64,000 nucleotides of DNA. Source: Monocercomonoides exilis (lineage: Eukaryota; Preaxostyla; Oxymonadida; Polymastigidae). A program made the position numbers and the translations under genes. This document shows, piece by piece, positions 47,731 to 58,606 of the stretch (positions are counted from its first letter, which is position 1; each line of letters begins with the position of its first letter). The stretch lies in NCBI GenBank assembly GCA_001643675.2, contig LSRY02000034.1, positions 1,028,501 through 1,092,500 of the forward strand. Reading direction: 5' to 3'. The notes under the pieces are model-generated. The model was not told where the DNA came from. It made no database searches and worked only from the letters and a program-made list of their open reading frames with translations.

Positions 47731-48706
47731 AGCTCCTCAAGAACAACCTGTACAATCACTGCAGGCCACAGAACGACAACCTCCACCCTCAGCCCCTCCG
47801 CCTCCAGAGCCTTCTCCACAATCTCCCCCACTTCGCACACTGTAACCCCTCGCCCCATCACTTCGTCGTCCAGCGTCACTCACACGCCTCGACTGCAGCT
47901 ATCTCCGATGGTATCAGCGACGGGTCAAACAGATCGTAGATCGACGGGAACGCATTCACATCCGCCTCCGCAACGATCCACTTGCTCCCCGACTTCTTTC
48001 TCACTGATGCTGCAAGTGAACGAAAGCAGCGCAACTAGCGGAACCGAAAGCATCTCCAAAAGCGCCACATCATACGCACACACAACATCCCCATTCAACA
48101 CTACCCTCCGCGTCACGCCATATCCCTCGCAGCGTCTACAGCGACAGTGGTATGTGCCGCGCATACACCCCTGTCGCATCTGGCACCACAATCCGCAGCC
48201 GCCTCTCGATGTGGTCCATCGCTCCTTCCGATGTGTATGACGCCTCCAGCGCTGACGCATCCGAAGGGTCAATCGCAGGCGCTGATGACGAAGATGAAGA
48301 TGAAGATGGCTTTTCATCTCCTGCTGCTTTCTTCTCTTCGCTTTTCCGCTTTTGGAATGGTCAAGAAGGCAAATAATACAAAAAGTGCTGAGAGAAGAAA
48401 GGACTGCTGCACTTCGAAGGAAACAAGAAGCTTTTTCAGATAGCCCACCTTGTCTGCCGGCAGCTCCACCGTCCACACAAACACAGCATCCACATTCCAA
48501 TCACAAATGTTAACCAGCTGCAAAAGCTCTCCATTCCCCAGAGATGTCTAAAAGATGGAACAAAAAAAATTTTTTTGCTTGGAGATAAATATGAGTGAAG
48601 AAAAAAAAGAAGTTGATAATAATGAGATGAAAAAGAAGAAGATAAAGATGAAGAAGAAGAAGATAAAGAAGGAGAAGGAGAAGGAGAAGAGAAAAAACAA
48701 GCTGTT

Positions 48707-48741
<35 letters not shown>

Positions 48742-51700
48742 AGAGAAGGATATGAAAGAAAGAGAAGAATAAAGAAGAGGAAGAAGAGAAAGAGAAGAAA
48801 CAGAAGAAATCTTTTTATTTCTGTTTGCACTGAGCGGCGGTTGAAACAGGAATACACGCAAAAGAGAAGAAGACCCCTTCAGCTCCGAAAATCGTATTGC
48901 AGAGATGCTTTTGAACAACATTCTCAAAAATATCTTTCGGTCTGGTTCTCTGAAGCTGTCATCCCATTCTCTGTCTTCGTCTCCCTCACCCAACATCCCC
49001 TTCATCCCTCCATCCAAATCATCTCCATCCAAATCCTGCAGCCCATCCAACCCGCCAAACTTACCCTTCTTCGACGACATCCACCCTTCATGTCCTCTTT
49101 CTCCTTCATTTGGATCTTGCATCCCCAAAGGAGGCAGACGAACTGCGCTGCCTTGCTTGTTCATTGCTCCAGTTGGAATAAGCCCTTGAATTCCCGGAAT
49201 CTACTGTGATTGCATAGACCACTGTTGCACTATTCCCTGTTGAGAATACAATGGAACTGAAACGGAGCCAGAACCAGAAGAAGAGCCAGAAGACGGATTC
49301 AACAAGGGAGGAAGAGACACATTCACTCCGCTCACTTCATCTGCATCAGTCATCCTCCTTCCTCCAGCACTGCTGCTTCGCGACCCTCTCAGCGGTCCCA
49401 AGTTCCCTTTGTTCTCTCTTGGTGTTCCTTTCATGGCAGACATCGTTGGAATGAGTTTGAACATCCCAAACGCTTCTCTCTCCTTCTCCTTCTGCAAAAT
49501 CCTGATCTTCTGCTCCTCTTTTGCCTGCGCTGCTATCTCCAGTGCCTGCTTCGTGGTTTCATTGAGTGGAATGCCACTGGCCAATGTTCGTGACTGCAGT
49601 GTTGACGCAGCAGCTGCTGAAAGCGGATTAACAGGCTGCCTCGCCAGCGCCAACAGAAACTGGTTCTCTTCGTTTCTCGCTTTTTCCAGTACAAAGCGGA
49701 ACTGCTCAAGTCGTGTGGCTATTTGAATGCCCTGCGACTTCGTGATGCGCTCAATGACACTTACTCTCGGTGGCTGTTTGCTGGTGCTTGGTTGATGCGG
49801 GGCAATTGCCAGTGAGAAGGAAGAGGAAGACTGAGAAGGCACAGGATACGAAGAAGAAGGAAGGCCTTTGATTTTTCCCAGTTGAGAGTGCTGCGTGGAT
49901 AGTGAGGAGATAATGGAATGATCATGAATGCTGCCTGAGTTAAAGTTGGATGCAACAACAACAGAAGAAGAAGGAGAAGAAACATTCACAGAAGATGAAC
50001 GACGAGCTAAATGGAAACGATGATACGAAAAGATCTGATTAACTTCTGAACTTGCACCAACACCATTAATGGAAGAAGAAGACGATGAAGAATTCTGATT
50101 TGCAATTGAAGAGTTTGATATCGAAGAAGTGAAGATCGCTTTTCTAATGTTGCACTGAAGTGAAGTATCCACAACCTGAGCAGCTATCGGTGCATGCAGC
50201 TCCACAACACACACACATCTCTCTCCTTCTGCAATCTCTCCTCTGATCGGCCGAATCGTCACAACCTGTGACTTGATAAGCGGATGGCTGTCTTCCTTGT
50301 CAAACAGGATGCCTCTCTTCTTTCCTTTCTCATACGCCCTCTTTTGCAGTGCAGGGTGCCTCCTCACACGCGGACACACCAGACACACCAGCCTCAGCTC
50401 GATGCTCCCACCCGCCACGCTCCCAAAGCCAACTCGCTCATGTGACAATAAGCACAGCTGGCCAGGAAGCGGAGAAAGAGGAGGGAATTGTTGTCTTTTT
50501 CTCATCCACAAGTGGCTCTGCTCCTTCCTTCGCGATGAAACCGTCTCCTGCCAGCAGCGCTTGCAGCACAGTTTCCATGTGAGTTATTCCTTCTGTTCCA
50601 TCACTTCCTCCTGCTCCTGCTCCTTGTGCTCCTCCTTGTGCTCCACCAACACCCATCCCTATTCCATTGTTGGACGATGGTGAATGATTCGTTCCATTCA
50701 CATTCCCATCTCCTCCCCCTGCTCCTCCTCCAACATTCGCGTTCATTACACTCATCGAGCTGTATCTGCTTCCCAGCTTGATCGGAATCCTCACCAAATA
50801 TCCTCTTTGCATCAGTGGACGGAAGCGCCAGTATATCGTCTGCTTTCCATACGCTGGCACAATCCCCCTTGTGACAGGGCACTCAAACAGAGGGAAATCC
50901 GATGCTGAAGCATTCAGCCGCTCCATGTCAGTCAGGTCGAGTCTGTAGTCGATGCTCGCCCCGCCTTCGTTCAGCAGTACAATCGACTGCATCGGCTCAT
51001 CCACCTCTCTGATGGGTACCTACACCAGAAAGCATATTTCCGTAGCTTCTTCTCCTTGCCCGCTTTCGAGCACAACATGCGCATCAGTTGGACTCAGCGT
51101 CTGGCACGCTATCTCCAAAACGACTTGCTTCCCGCCGCCCAGCAGCTGCCAGATGAACGATGCCTGGTGCATTCCCTCGCTGTGGTGGTTGCACGAAAAT
51201 CTCACTACACATTCTTCTCCTGTCTCAAGATGGCCCTCACGCGGCTCAATCGAAATGGCACTCATTCCAACTCCGTTAGCCTCCTGGTTTTCCACCACTT
51301 CCGTCTCCTCCATTGTTATCATCATTTCTTCCTCCTTCTCCTCCACTTGCACCTCCGCCTCTATTATCACCCAAACCCATCCCTCCCATCTGATGCATCA
51401 TCCCCTTCCTCAGATCTCTTTCCTCCACCCAATACTCCACTCTCACATTAAAATTTGAAAAATTGTATTCGTCAATCAATTGGATATTTTCACATTGCTC
51501 TGTACACGCACAAATACCTCTATGTCTTTGCTTCCCAGCGGAGCAGCACCCAAATAGAATGGCAGGTGTAGCAGATTCCGCAGCAAGCGCATGTCAGCAT
51601 CTGTGTAGAGCAGTCAATTGAAGCGGTTGAATGTCTCGTAGGCAAATGCAGACTCGTGGGTTTACTCGATGTTCAAATGGTTCAAAAAAGGATCTTTCCA

Positions 51701-51775
51701 CAGAATTTCCTTTTCTGTGTTGTGGCGGGACACATCCGCGACACCCGTGGAGGGATGGGCTTCAATCAAAATATG
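47731..51775 (-). pseudogene. CFAP65-like: CFAP65-like ASH/MSP-domain flagellar protein, degenerate
   Basis: From 5' on the minus strand: HPSTGVADVSRHNTEKEIL, AYETFNRFN, MRLLRNLLHLPFYLG; then beta-rich ASH/MSP-type segments ISIEPREGHLETGEECVVRF (51220), MQSIVLLNEGGASIDYRL then GIVPAYGKQTIYWRFRPL (50990-50810), and VVTIRPIRGEIAEGERCVCV (50260). A long Ser-rich and coiled region follows (50100-49200), then NICDWNVDAVFVWTVELP, SKWIVAEADVNAFPSIYDLF and GEIVEKALEAEGLRVEVVV. CFAP65-type proteins stack such domains in the axonemal central apparatus. In-frame stops: TAA 51662-51664, TGA 51614-51616, TAG 51020-51022, TAG 49201-49203. Frame changes occur near 51300, 50450 and 47900. The family call rests on domain pattern and could be another ASH-repeat (HYDIN-class) protein. 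Confidence 0.58.
48600..48800. repeat. GAA-rich microsatellite, probably intronic
   Basis: GAAGAAGAT/GAAGGA repeats between coding blocks of the CFAP65-like pseudogene, ending just left of the SELKG block (about 48880). Confidence 0.75.
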
Positions 51776-52152
51776 AGCAAACTATTTAATAAGTGTGTTA
51801 ATTGCTATTCGTTGGACAAAAATACAATCTGATACAGAAATGTTGCCTTGCTGAAATTATGTTGCAATGTGGTTGAGTGTTTTCAGCAGGCTTGGCTAGT
51901 GAATGCACAGAAGATAAAGGAAGCTGCAATTTCAATTTCTGTTTATTCGAATGAAAGTTAAAGAGGAAGAAAGAGAAGCAGATTACTCCGATATATTACC
52001 ACAATGTTGCAAGAAGTTCTTTCTGTAGAAAGTGGCAAACAGAAAAGTCGATGAGAATACTAAATACGAAAGAGAAATAACCAAATTCTTCTATTTTTTG
52101 AGCTGATAGAAACAATCTCTTTTTTAATTTTCTCGCCAAATGAGCAGATTTA
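51776..52152. other. spacer between two minus-strand pseudogenes
   Basis: No coding trace recognised; AT-rich. Confidence 0.35.
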
Positions 52153-53701
52153 TCAGATTTTTGATGCCTTTTTGCTCAACTCCTTCGGATTCTTCGCTTC
52201 GAACAAAATAAAATACAAGTCCTTCTCTTTCTTCGGTGACTTCTTCATTCTTTCTCCAACCAGTTTAGAGAAATCGAAGAGCTTTGGTCCTCAATTTTCG
52301 AGCAACTCTTCAAAATTAACGCAGCTTCCATCATCTTCAAATTAAATGTCTCTCTTTTCTGAACTTCAGCCACCTTTCAGCCATTGATACTGCTTCATTC
52401 ATGGAATGATCTTCCCATGTTCAAAGAATACATTCCTGATTGTTGTCTTTCATATAGGATATTTGTTCTTCTGATGTTTTATCATCTTCTTGGAATGCGT
52501 TCTTCTGACAAATGAGGAATAAAGTGAAAGATAACTTTGGAAACTGACAATGAATTGAGGAAGATTTCGAGTTTTGAACGTTAATGTGTGGAAAAGGCAA
52601 CTCACAAAACATGGATTGATGATTCTATTAAAAAGCTCAAAAAGAGGAAAACAATTTCGCAGAAAAATCAGTTTTAAAATTCAATTTCTTCGTTTTGTTC
52701 ATCTTTCTCTTCAAAGCGTGCTTTTGCAACTTCTCCTCTTTCTTTGTAAACACAATTTTTTCTCTTTCACAAAAAATAAGCTTGCTGAATCAGTTTTATG
52801 GCCGAGCGATCAACGGATGTTTTACGATCTGTCACAGATGAGAATTAAATCATGAAAATACATGGAGTGAGAAGCAAAAGGAATTCTTTTTGAATGTTAA
52901 CATTCAACACACGATTTGAGAAGAGCCATCAAGTTAGGTATCAACGAGGCTTCAAAGTGAAGTTATTTAACCGCTTTTTGTAATATCTATTCCAGCAATC
53001 TTCTATCTTTTCATCATTTTCCTGTTATTTTGATGGGATCTACAGCCTCAGACACAGCGCATAATTTCAACCGAAAAGGCAACTGACTCTTTTGTTGCTC
53101 TCATCTTCTTGTTCATTTGCAGCTCAGGTGCTGTACATCTCAAACACTCTTTTTTGAAATCATCTTCATCCTTAAATGCAGATAAAGGCAAGGAGTCCTC
53201 ATAATCATCGTCATTATCACTTGCAGATGTCACAACAGTTGATGATGAGATGGATGATGAATCAGAGTCATCTGATAAAAGATCTGAGTGCATCGCAATG
53301 CAGATGACCATATGCTCAGAGAACAGCACAATGTGTGGGCTCAGAGTGGAAAGAGAAGACAATCCATTTTCCATTTCGTCAAATGAGTGGATCACAAGAT
53401 TAACCACCCAGAACAGAATTTGGGCAACTGTGTGCTCCCTCTCCTGAAAAGTGACTATTGCCATTTCTTTCTTCTCATTCCTTCCGTGGAGCAGCATGAA
53501 CAGAGAATCCCTCAGATCCACAATCAGCTTCTCATGAGGAGATGAACAGGCCATTGCAGCCAACAAGTAAGACATAGATGAAATTGTTGGACGCAGACTC
53601 TCAGATCGTACAAATGTTAATTCTGTTTTTGCTGTTGAAGTTGATGAGGTGGATGGTAATCTCTTCCTTGCCTCTTCTTTCTCATCAACCTTATCCAACA
53701 C
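52153..53701 (-). pseudogene. kinase-like lineage-specific protein, degenerate
   Basis: The first block (53701-53048, ATG at 53701) reads 217 residues: a helical region HTVAQILFWVVNLVIHSFDE, an acidic Ser tract, then DFKKECLRCTAPELQMNKKM and ATKESVAF. CTAPELQ occupies the APE position of a protein kinase, and the text before VEIMRCV resembles the segment before subdomain IX. The frame then breaks. Downstream on the same strand, FQEDDKTSEEQISYM runs into TGA (52421-52423) and continues in frame as DHSMNEAVSMAERWLKF. A last block, VNFEELLEN, TGA, GPKLFDFSKLVGERMKK, ends at TGA 52153. Glycine loop, VAIK, HRD and DFG were not found. It resembles a kinase-like family I recall from oxymonads. Confidence 0.45.
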
Positions 53702-54226
53702 TCAAAATTATAATTTGAAAAAGAATGTTAATCATAATTAATTCTCAACCTATCATCTATCTTTTTTCATTTCTTCCGATTTCTTGACTGATTTTTCCGA
53801 GAAAAAAATAGATTTTACGATATCAGTTAATATTGCGAGATGGAAATGAATGGAAAAAATATTATTTCATCTGAGTCAATCAACTTGTGCATGTGGACAT
53901 AATGATGAAAAAGAAAATCGATTTATTTGATGATTCTGAGAAAATAAAAAGACAAAAAGTGAAATGATTCACACATTTGGAAAGAAGATATCAAAGCAAT
54001 GAGAAGGCAACAGAAGATATTCAAAAAAGAATGTTTTTTTTTTTGAAGCATGTCCAAATATCCATGGAAAAAAGAAAATCAATTCAAAAAAGAAAAGAAA
54101 GAACATTCCTATATCAAACATTTCATCTCGTAAATGACAAATGTTTTTGTTCAGATGCGCAATGAAATGTTGATTTGTTGAAGTTTAGAGAACGAATTTC
54201 ATTTCCAAAGAGACACTCTTTAACAA
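53702..54226. other. intergenic, nothing recognised
   Basis: AT-rich spacer between the kinase-like remnant and the 90-bp repeat array. Confidence 0.4.
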
Positions 54227-56410
54227 TTATGATGAATTATCGACCTTCATCCATTCTGGAGGCTCTGTCTGAACTTCACTTACCCATATCATTGCCATTG
54301 TACTTCCATATTTATTACTAATAGTAATTCCATGTCTCATCCATTCAGGAGGTTCTGTCTTGACATATTGAATCCAGAACATGGCCATTGTTTCACCATA
54401 TTTATCAGCAAGTGTTATATCATGTCTCATCCATTCTGGTGGTTCTGTTTCGACATTTTCAATCCAGTACATAGCCATTGTTTTACCATATTCATCAGCA
54501 AGAGTATTTCCGTGTTTCATCCACTCTGCTGGTTCTGTCTTCACGTTTGCAATCCATATCATGGCCATTGTTCTTCCTCTGCTATCAGCAAGAGTAATTC
54601 CATGTCTCATCCATTCTGGTGGTTCTGTATCAACATATTCAATCCAGTACATGGCCATTGTTTTTTTATCTTTATCAACAAGAGTAATATCGTGTCTCAT
54701 CCATTCTGGTGGTTCTGTGTTGACATATGTAATCCAGTACATGGCCATTGTTCGTTCCCAAATACCTCCTTTTATTGTAATATCGTGTCTCATCCACTGA
54801 GGAGGTTCTATTTTGACATTTTCAATCCATAGCATGGCCATTGTTCCCCTTTCTCCTTCTCCAAGAGTAATATCGTGCCTCATCCACACTGGTGGTTCTG
54901 TTTTGACATTTTCAATCCAGAACATGGCCATCGTCCTTCCCCTGTTATCAGCAACTGTTTTGTCATGTCTCGTACATTCAGGCGGTTCCGTTTTTTTCTC
55001 CACAATCCACTTCATTGCATCCGTTCTACCATATTTGTCTCCATTCGTTTTATCATAATGCATCCATTTGGGTGGTTCTGTTTCGACATTTTCAATCCAG
55101 TACATGGTCATTGATTTACCATCCTTATCAGCAAGTGAAACATTGTGTCTCATCCATTGTGGTGGTTCTGTCTTCACATATTCAATCCAATACATGGCCA
55201 TTGTCTTTTCTTTCTCATCAGTAAGTGTGATATCATGTCTCATCCACTCCGGAGGTTCTGTTCTCACATTTTCAATCCAGAGCATGGCCATTGTTCCCTT
55301 TTCTCCTTTTCCAAGTGTGATTCCATGTCTCATCCATTCCGGAGGTTCCGTCTTCACATATTCAATCCAGTACACAGCCATTGTTCTTCCTTCCTTATCA
55401 GCAAGAGTAATTCCGTGCCTCATCCATTCCGGAGGTTCCGTGCTGACTTTCCATATCCATAACATGGCCATTGTCTCACCATTCTTATCTGCAAGTGTAA
55501 TTCCGTGTCTCATCCATTCTGGTGGTTCTGTCTCCACAGTTGCAATCCAATACATAGCCATTGTTCCGCATCTTCCTTTTCCAAGAGTAATATCATGCCT
55601 CATCCATTCTGCAGGTTCTGTTTTCACAAATAGAATCCATAGCACGGCCATTGTCATTCCAAGAGAATCTTTAAGTGTAATATTGTGTCTCATCCATTCT
55701 GGTGGTTCTGTCTCAACATATCGAATCCAGTACATGGCCATTGTCCATCCGTAATTATCGGCAAGAGTGATATCGTGTCTCATCCATTCTGGTGGCTCTG
55801 TCTTCACGTTTGCAATCCAATACATGGCCATTGTTTTTTTATCTTTATCAACAAGAGTAATATCGTGTCTCATCCATTCTGGTGGTTCTGTGTTGACATA
55901 TGTAATCCAGTACATGGCCATTGTTCGTTCCCAAATACCTCCTTTTATTGTAATATCGTGTCTCATCCACTGAGGAGGTTCTATTTTGACATTTTCAATC
56001 CATAGCATGGCCATTGTTCCCCTTTCTCCTTCTCCAAGAGTAATATCGTGCCTCATCCACACTGGTGGTTCTGTTTTGACATTTTCAATCCAGAACATGG
56101 CCATTGTTCTTCCATATTTATCAGTAAGAGTGATATCGTGTCTCATCCATTCTGCAGGTTCTGTCTTCGCATATTTAATACATATCATGGCCATTGTGTT
56201 TCCGTTGTTATTAGCAAGTGTAATGCCATGTCTCATCCATTGTGGTGGTTCTGTTTGAACAAATTGAATCCAATTCATGGCCATTGTCCATCCGTTATTA
56301 TCGGCAAGTGTAATACCATGTCTCATCCATTTCGGTGGTTCTGTCTTCGCATATTTAATCCATATCATGGCCATTGTTCTTCCCTTGTTATCAACAAGAG
56401 TACCATCGTG
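54227..56410 (-). CDS. 24-unit ankyrin-like 30-residue repeat protein, 5'-truncated
   Basis: An uninterrupted frame of about 725 residues runs from the telomeric junction at 56410 to TAA at 54227; the first ATG (56374) leaves 715. It is about 24 tandem units of 30 residues (90 bp). Consensus: TMAMYWIxxVKTEPPEWMRH then DITLADxxGx. The D..G.T.AM spacing recalls ankyrin-type repeats with a fixed PPEWM insertion, but 30 rather than 33 residues and an invariant Trp pair make it a distinct variant. Units 4-6 and 17-19 are identical in DNA. The 5' end begins mid-unit (RHDGTLVDNKGRTM) directly against TTAGG repeats, so the original N-terminus is missing. The last unit ends MKVDNSS. A scaffold role is inferred from repeat structure only. 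Confidence 0.62.
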   Translation of the reverse strand, partial: HDGTLVDNKGRTMAMIWIKYAKTEPPKWMRHGITLADNNGWTMAMNWIQFVQTEPPQWMRHGITLANNNGNTMAMICIKYAKTEPAEWMRHDITLTDKYGRTMAMFWIENVKTEPPVWMRHDITLGEGERGTMAMLWIENVKIEPPQWMRHDITIKGGIWERTMAMYWITYVNTEPPEWMRHDITLVDKDKKTMAMYWIANVKTEPPEWMRHDITLADNYGWTMAMYWIRYVETEPPEWMRHNITLKDSLGMTMAVLWILFVKTEPAEWMRHDITLGKGRCGTMAMYWIATVETEPPEWMRHGITLADKNGETMAMLWIWKVSTEPPEWMRHGITLADKEGRTMAVYWIEYVKTEPPEWMRHGITLGKGEKGTMAMLWIENVRTEPPEWMRHDITLTDEKEKTMAMYWIEYVKTEPPQWMRHNVSLADKDGKSMTMYWIENVETEPPKWMHYDKTNGDKYGRTDAMKWIVEKKTEPPECTRHDKTVADNRGRTMAMFWIENVKTEPPVWMRHDITLGEGERGTMAMLWIENVKIEPPQWMRHDITIKGGIWERTMAMYWITYVNTEPPEWMRHDITLVDKDKKTMAMYWIEYVDTEPPEWMRHGITLADSRGRTMAMIWIANVKTEPAEWMKHGNTLADEYGKTMAMYWIENVETEPPEWMRHDITLADKYGETMAMFWIQYVKTEPPEWMRHGITISNKYGSTMAMIWVSEVQTEPPEWMKVDNSS
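54648..56104. repeat. 284-bp identical duplication inside the array
   Basis: 54648-54931 and 55821-56104 are identical by eye, offset 1,173 bp (13 units plus the 3-bp insertion of the GGIWER unit). Other units differ at many positions, so this is a recent conversion or slippage event. Confidence 0.85.
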
Positions 56411-56412
56411 TC

Positions 56413-56425
56413 TAGGTTAGGTTAG
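56413..56425 (+). repeat. short interstitial telomere-like TTAGG tract
   Basis: TAGGTTAGGTTAG, G-rich strand pointing right, abutting the truncated 5' end of the 90-bp repeat gene. Confidence 0.75.
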
Positions 56426-58606
56426 TATGACCGTGGTCAATTCAAAATTGTGAAAAATGGGAAGAACATGAAAAACTGACAAAAATCAGACTTTTTTGAA
56501 ATATATGAATTTTTATGAAAAACATCATAAAAACGATTTTTTTGAACTTTTCAAGTGAAAATACGTTAACTATGAAACATTATGGGTCCATTTTTGACAC
56601 TGGAAAGAGATTAAAATGGGGCTTAAATGCTTAATATCTCAGCGCTCAAAAGGATATTCGATTTCTATTTATATGAGTTGGATTGGCAGTTGATGGTATA
56701 TGTGTTTGCTGCCATATCTCACAAAAACACTTTTCCTTCAGAAAAATATTTAATAATGAGCTGTTATTTTTGACTGCGAATCCTTTGAACAGGTGTAATT
56801 GTCGCTTTGTTAAACAGAAAGAAGCAATTGAAATGAAATTCTTTTAGTGTTATTGAATGGAGAAGTCTTTCGCACATTGAATACTGAAATATGAAAGTTA
56901 TTCTGAAAGTTGTTAACTTGGCACACAATTTTTATTGAATGCGAATGAAACAAGAAGAATTATTGGAAAAAAATAACTTTATCATTAATTATCTCTGTTA
57001 ATAGGAATATTTGGAGGATAATATTATCAAAAAACAATAACAAATATGTGTCACTTCAAAAATATTTTTTTTGAAAAAATTGAAAAAATTTTAAAGTTGA
57101 TGAGATTTTCACCGAATAACCAAGAAAATTTGATTGAATTTGAAAATAAAAAAATCTTTTCATGAATGAGATATGTTTTTGAAATTAAAAATCTGGAAAA
57201 AATAGAAAATATAAATTTGCTTCTTTGTGTCAAACGATTTTAAAAATTTCAAGGGAATTGAATGGAAAAGTGGAGTTTGACAAAAAATTGATCAAGAAAA
57301 CATAATAAAATAACAATAATTATTTGCATTTTGCAATAATATTGATAGAAATGCATCAACAAACAAATGTAATTTATTTAAACAAGAAATGAAAAACATT
57401 TTGATAGTCATTTTCTAAATATATATCGTTGTTTATTTCCATTTTCAAAATTTTTATTTATTTCACACTGGAAAATCGAAATGAATAAAAAGATAGACTG
57501 AGCAGTTCAAGATTAATAACTTATATTCCATTTTGTATCTGTCATTATTCATTTTCACAAAAATTCCTTTATATTGTTAAAAATTTTCACTTTCTTTCTT
57601 TGAAATCATAAAAAAATTGTTTAATTCTCAATCATTATAATAAAGAGTTTTATTGACAATCAAAAAATATAGAAATGAATATTGATTGAAGAAAATAGAC
57701 TTTCAGATGTTGATTTAATTGATAACAAAAAGGGATCTTTCATTATTAATAACAGTTATTTATATTCAATCAAAATTTAAATATTTTCAAAATAACAATC
57801 ACAACAAAACCTTTTTAATATCGAAACGCTTCTATCTTAACGCATTTATTAATTTGGATCATCTCTTCCGTCTTCAATATCTAGACGAAAGGAATAAATT
57901 AACAAAACGATATGAATTGATAACAATAAAGAAATGAAAAAAGTCTGGTGTAAGAAAAACAGACATTGAAAGAAGTAATCTAAAAAAGAACACACTTTTT
58001 ACGTGATTTTCATTATTGAAGTCTATTCGTTTCAACATAACCCATCAAGTGAAGGGTTCTTGAAGAATGTTTAAACACTGAGAAATATCAAAAAAGTTGA
58101 ACAAAATAAATCAAATGGATTGTGATAATGAAATACAAAATATAATTCTAACTATAAGTTTTGTTGGAACGACCAAAAAGTGTTCATTTTGAAAGAAATA
58201 GATATGAAAGAAAAAGCTGAAGATCACACCCATTTTCACTTTAATTAGAAATAATTATAAATAAAGAAATCAATTTTCAAAAAATTGTGAATAAAAGACC
58301 TAATTACGATAAGAAGGTTTGTGTTTTTATTGATTATCGATTAACTATTCATTATTTGTTTGCTTTCAACAACTAATATATCGAAACATAATCGTGTGGT
58401 TGCGTTTTTATCATGTTGATTTAGCGATGATTCGAAGAATGAGAAAAGTGAATAGCAGAAGGTTTTTCATTCTTATGCAATTAAGAATAAAGATTATTTT
58501 CATATATCTTTTTTTTTCAAAGCACTCAATCGACTTTCGCAAGAAGTTTGATCATTATTTATTTCATGGTTGCCAATAAATATTTGTTTTATTTTATTCA
58601 TTACAG
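56426..58606. other. 2.2 kb AT-rich region, no gene resolved
   Basis: No recognisable coding sequence in 56426-58390. A plus-strand open stretch at 58394-58579 might contain an upstream exon of the following gene, but no convincing donor was chosen. Confidence 0.35.

Noticed and set aside
47668-48240. Plus-strand Ser/Thr-rich 190-codon frame
   Set aside because: It lies antisense to CFAP65-like segments with recognisable protein text, so it is probably a shadow.
49201-51664. Non-standard genetic code (TAA/TAG as Gln, as in some oxymonads)
   Set aside because: XRN1, the kinase-caspase gene, the two-TM gene and the 326-residue gene end at TAA right after their natural C-termini and contain no internal TAA/TAG. 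The CFAP65-like locus also has TGA and frameshifts, so decay explains it better.
54227-56410. CRISPR array
   Set aside because: The 90-bp period is coding, in frame and without unique spacers; the genome is eukaryotic.
54332-56425. Several plus-strand Cys/His/Phe-rich repeated frames
   Set aside because: Antisense shadows of the 90-bp repeat array. Their periodicity is inherited, and their frames break while the minus-strand frame runs the full length.
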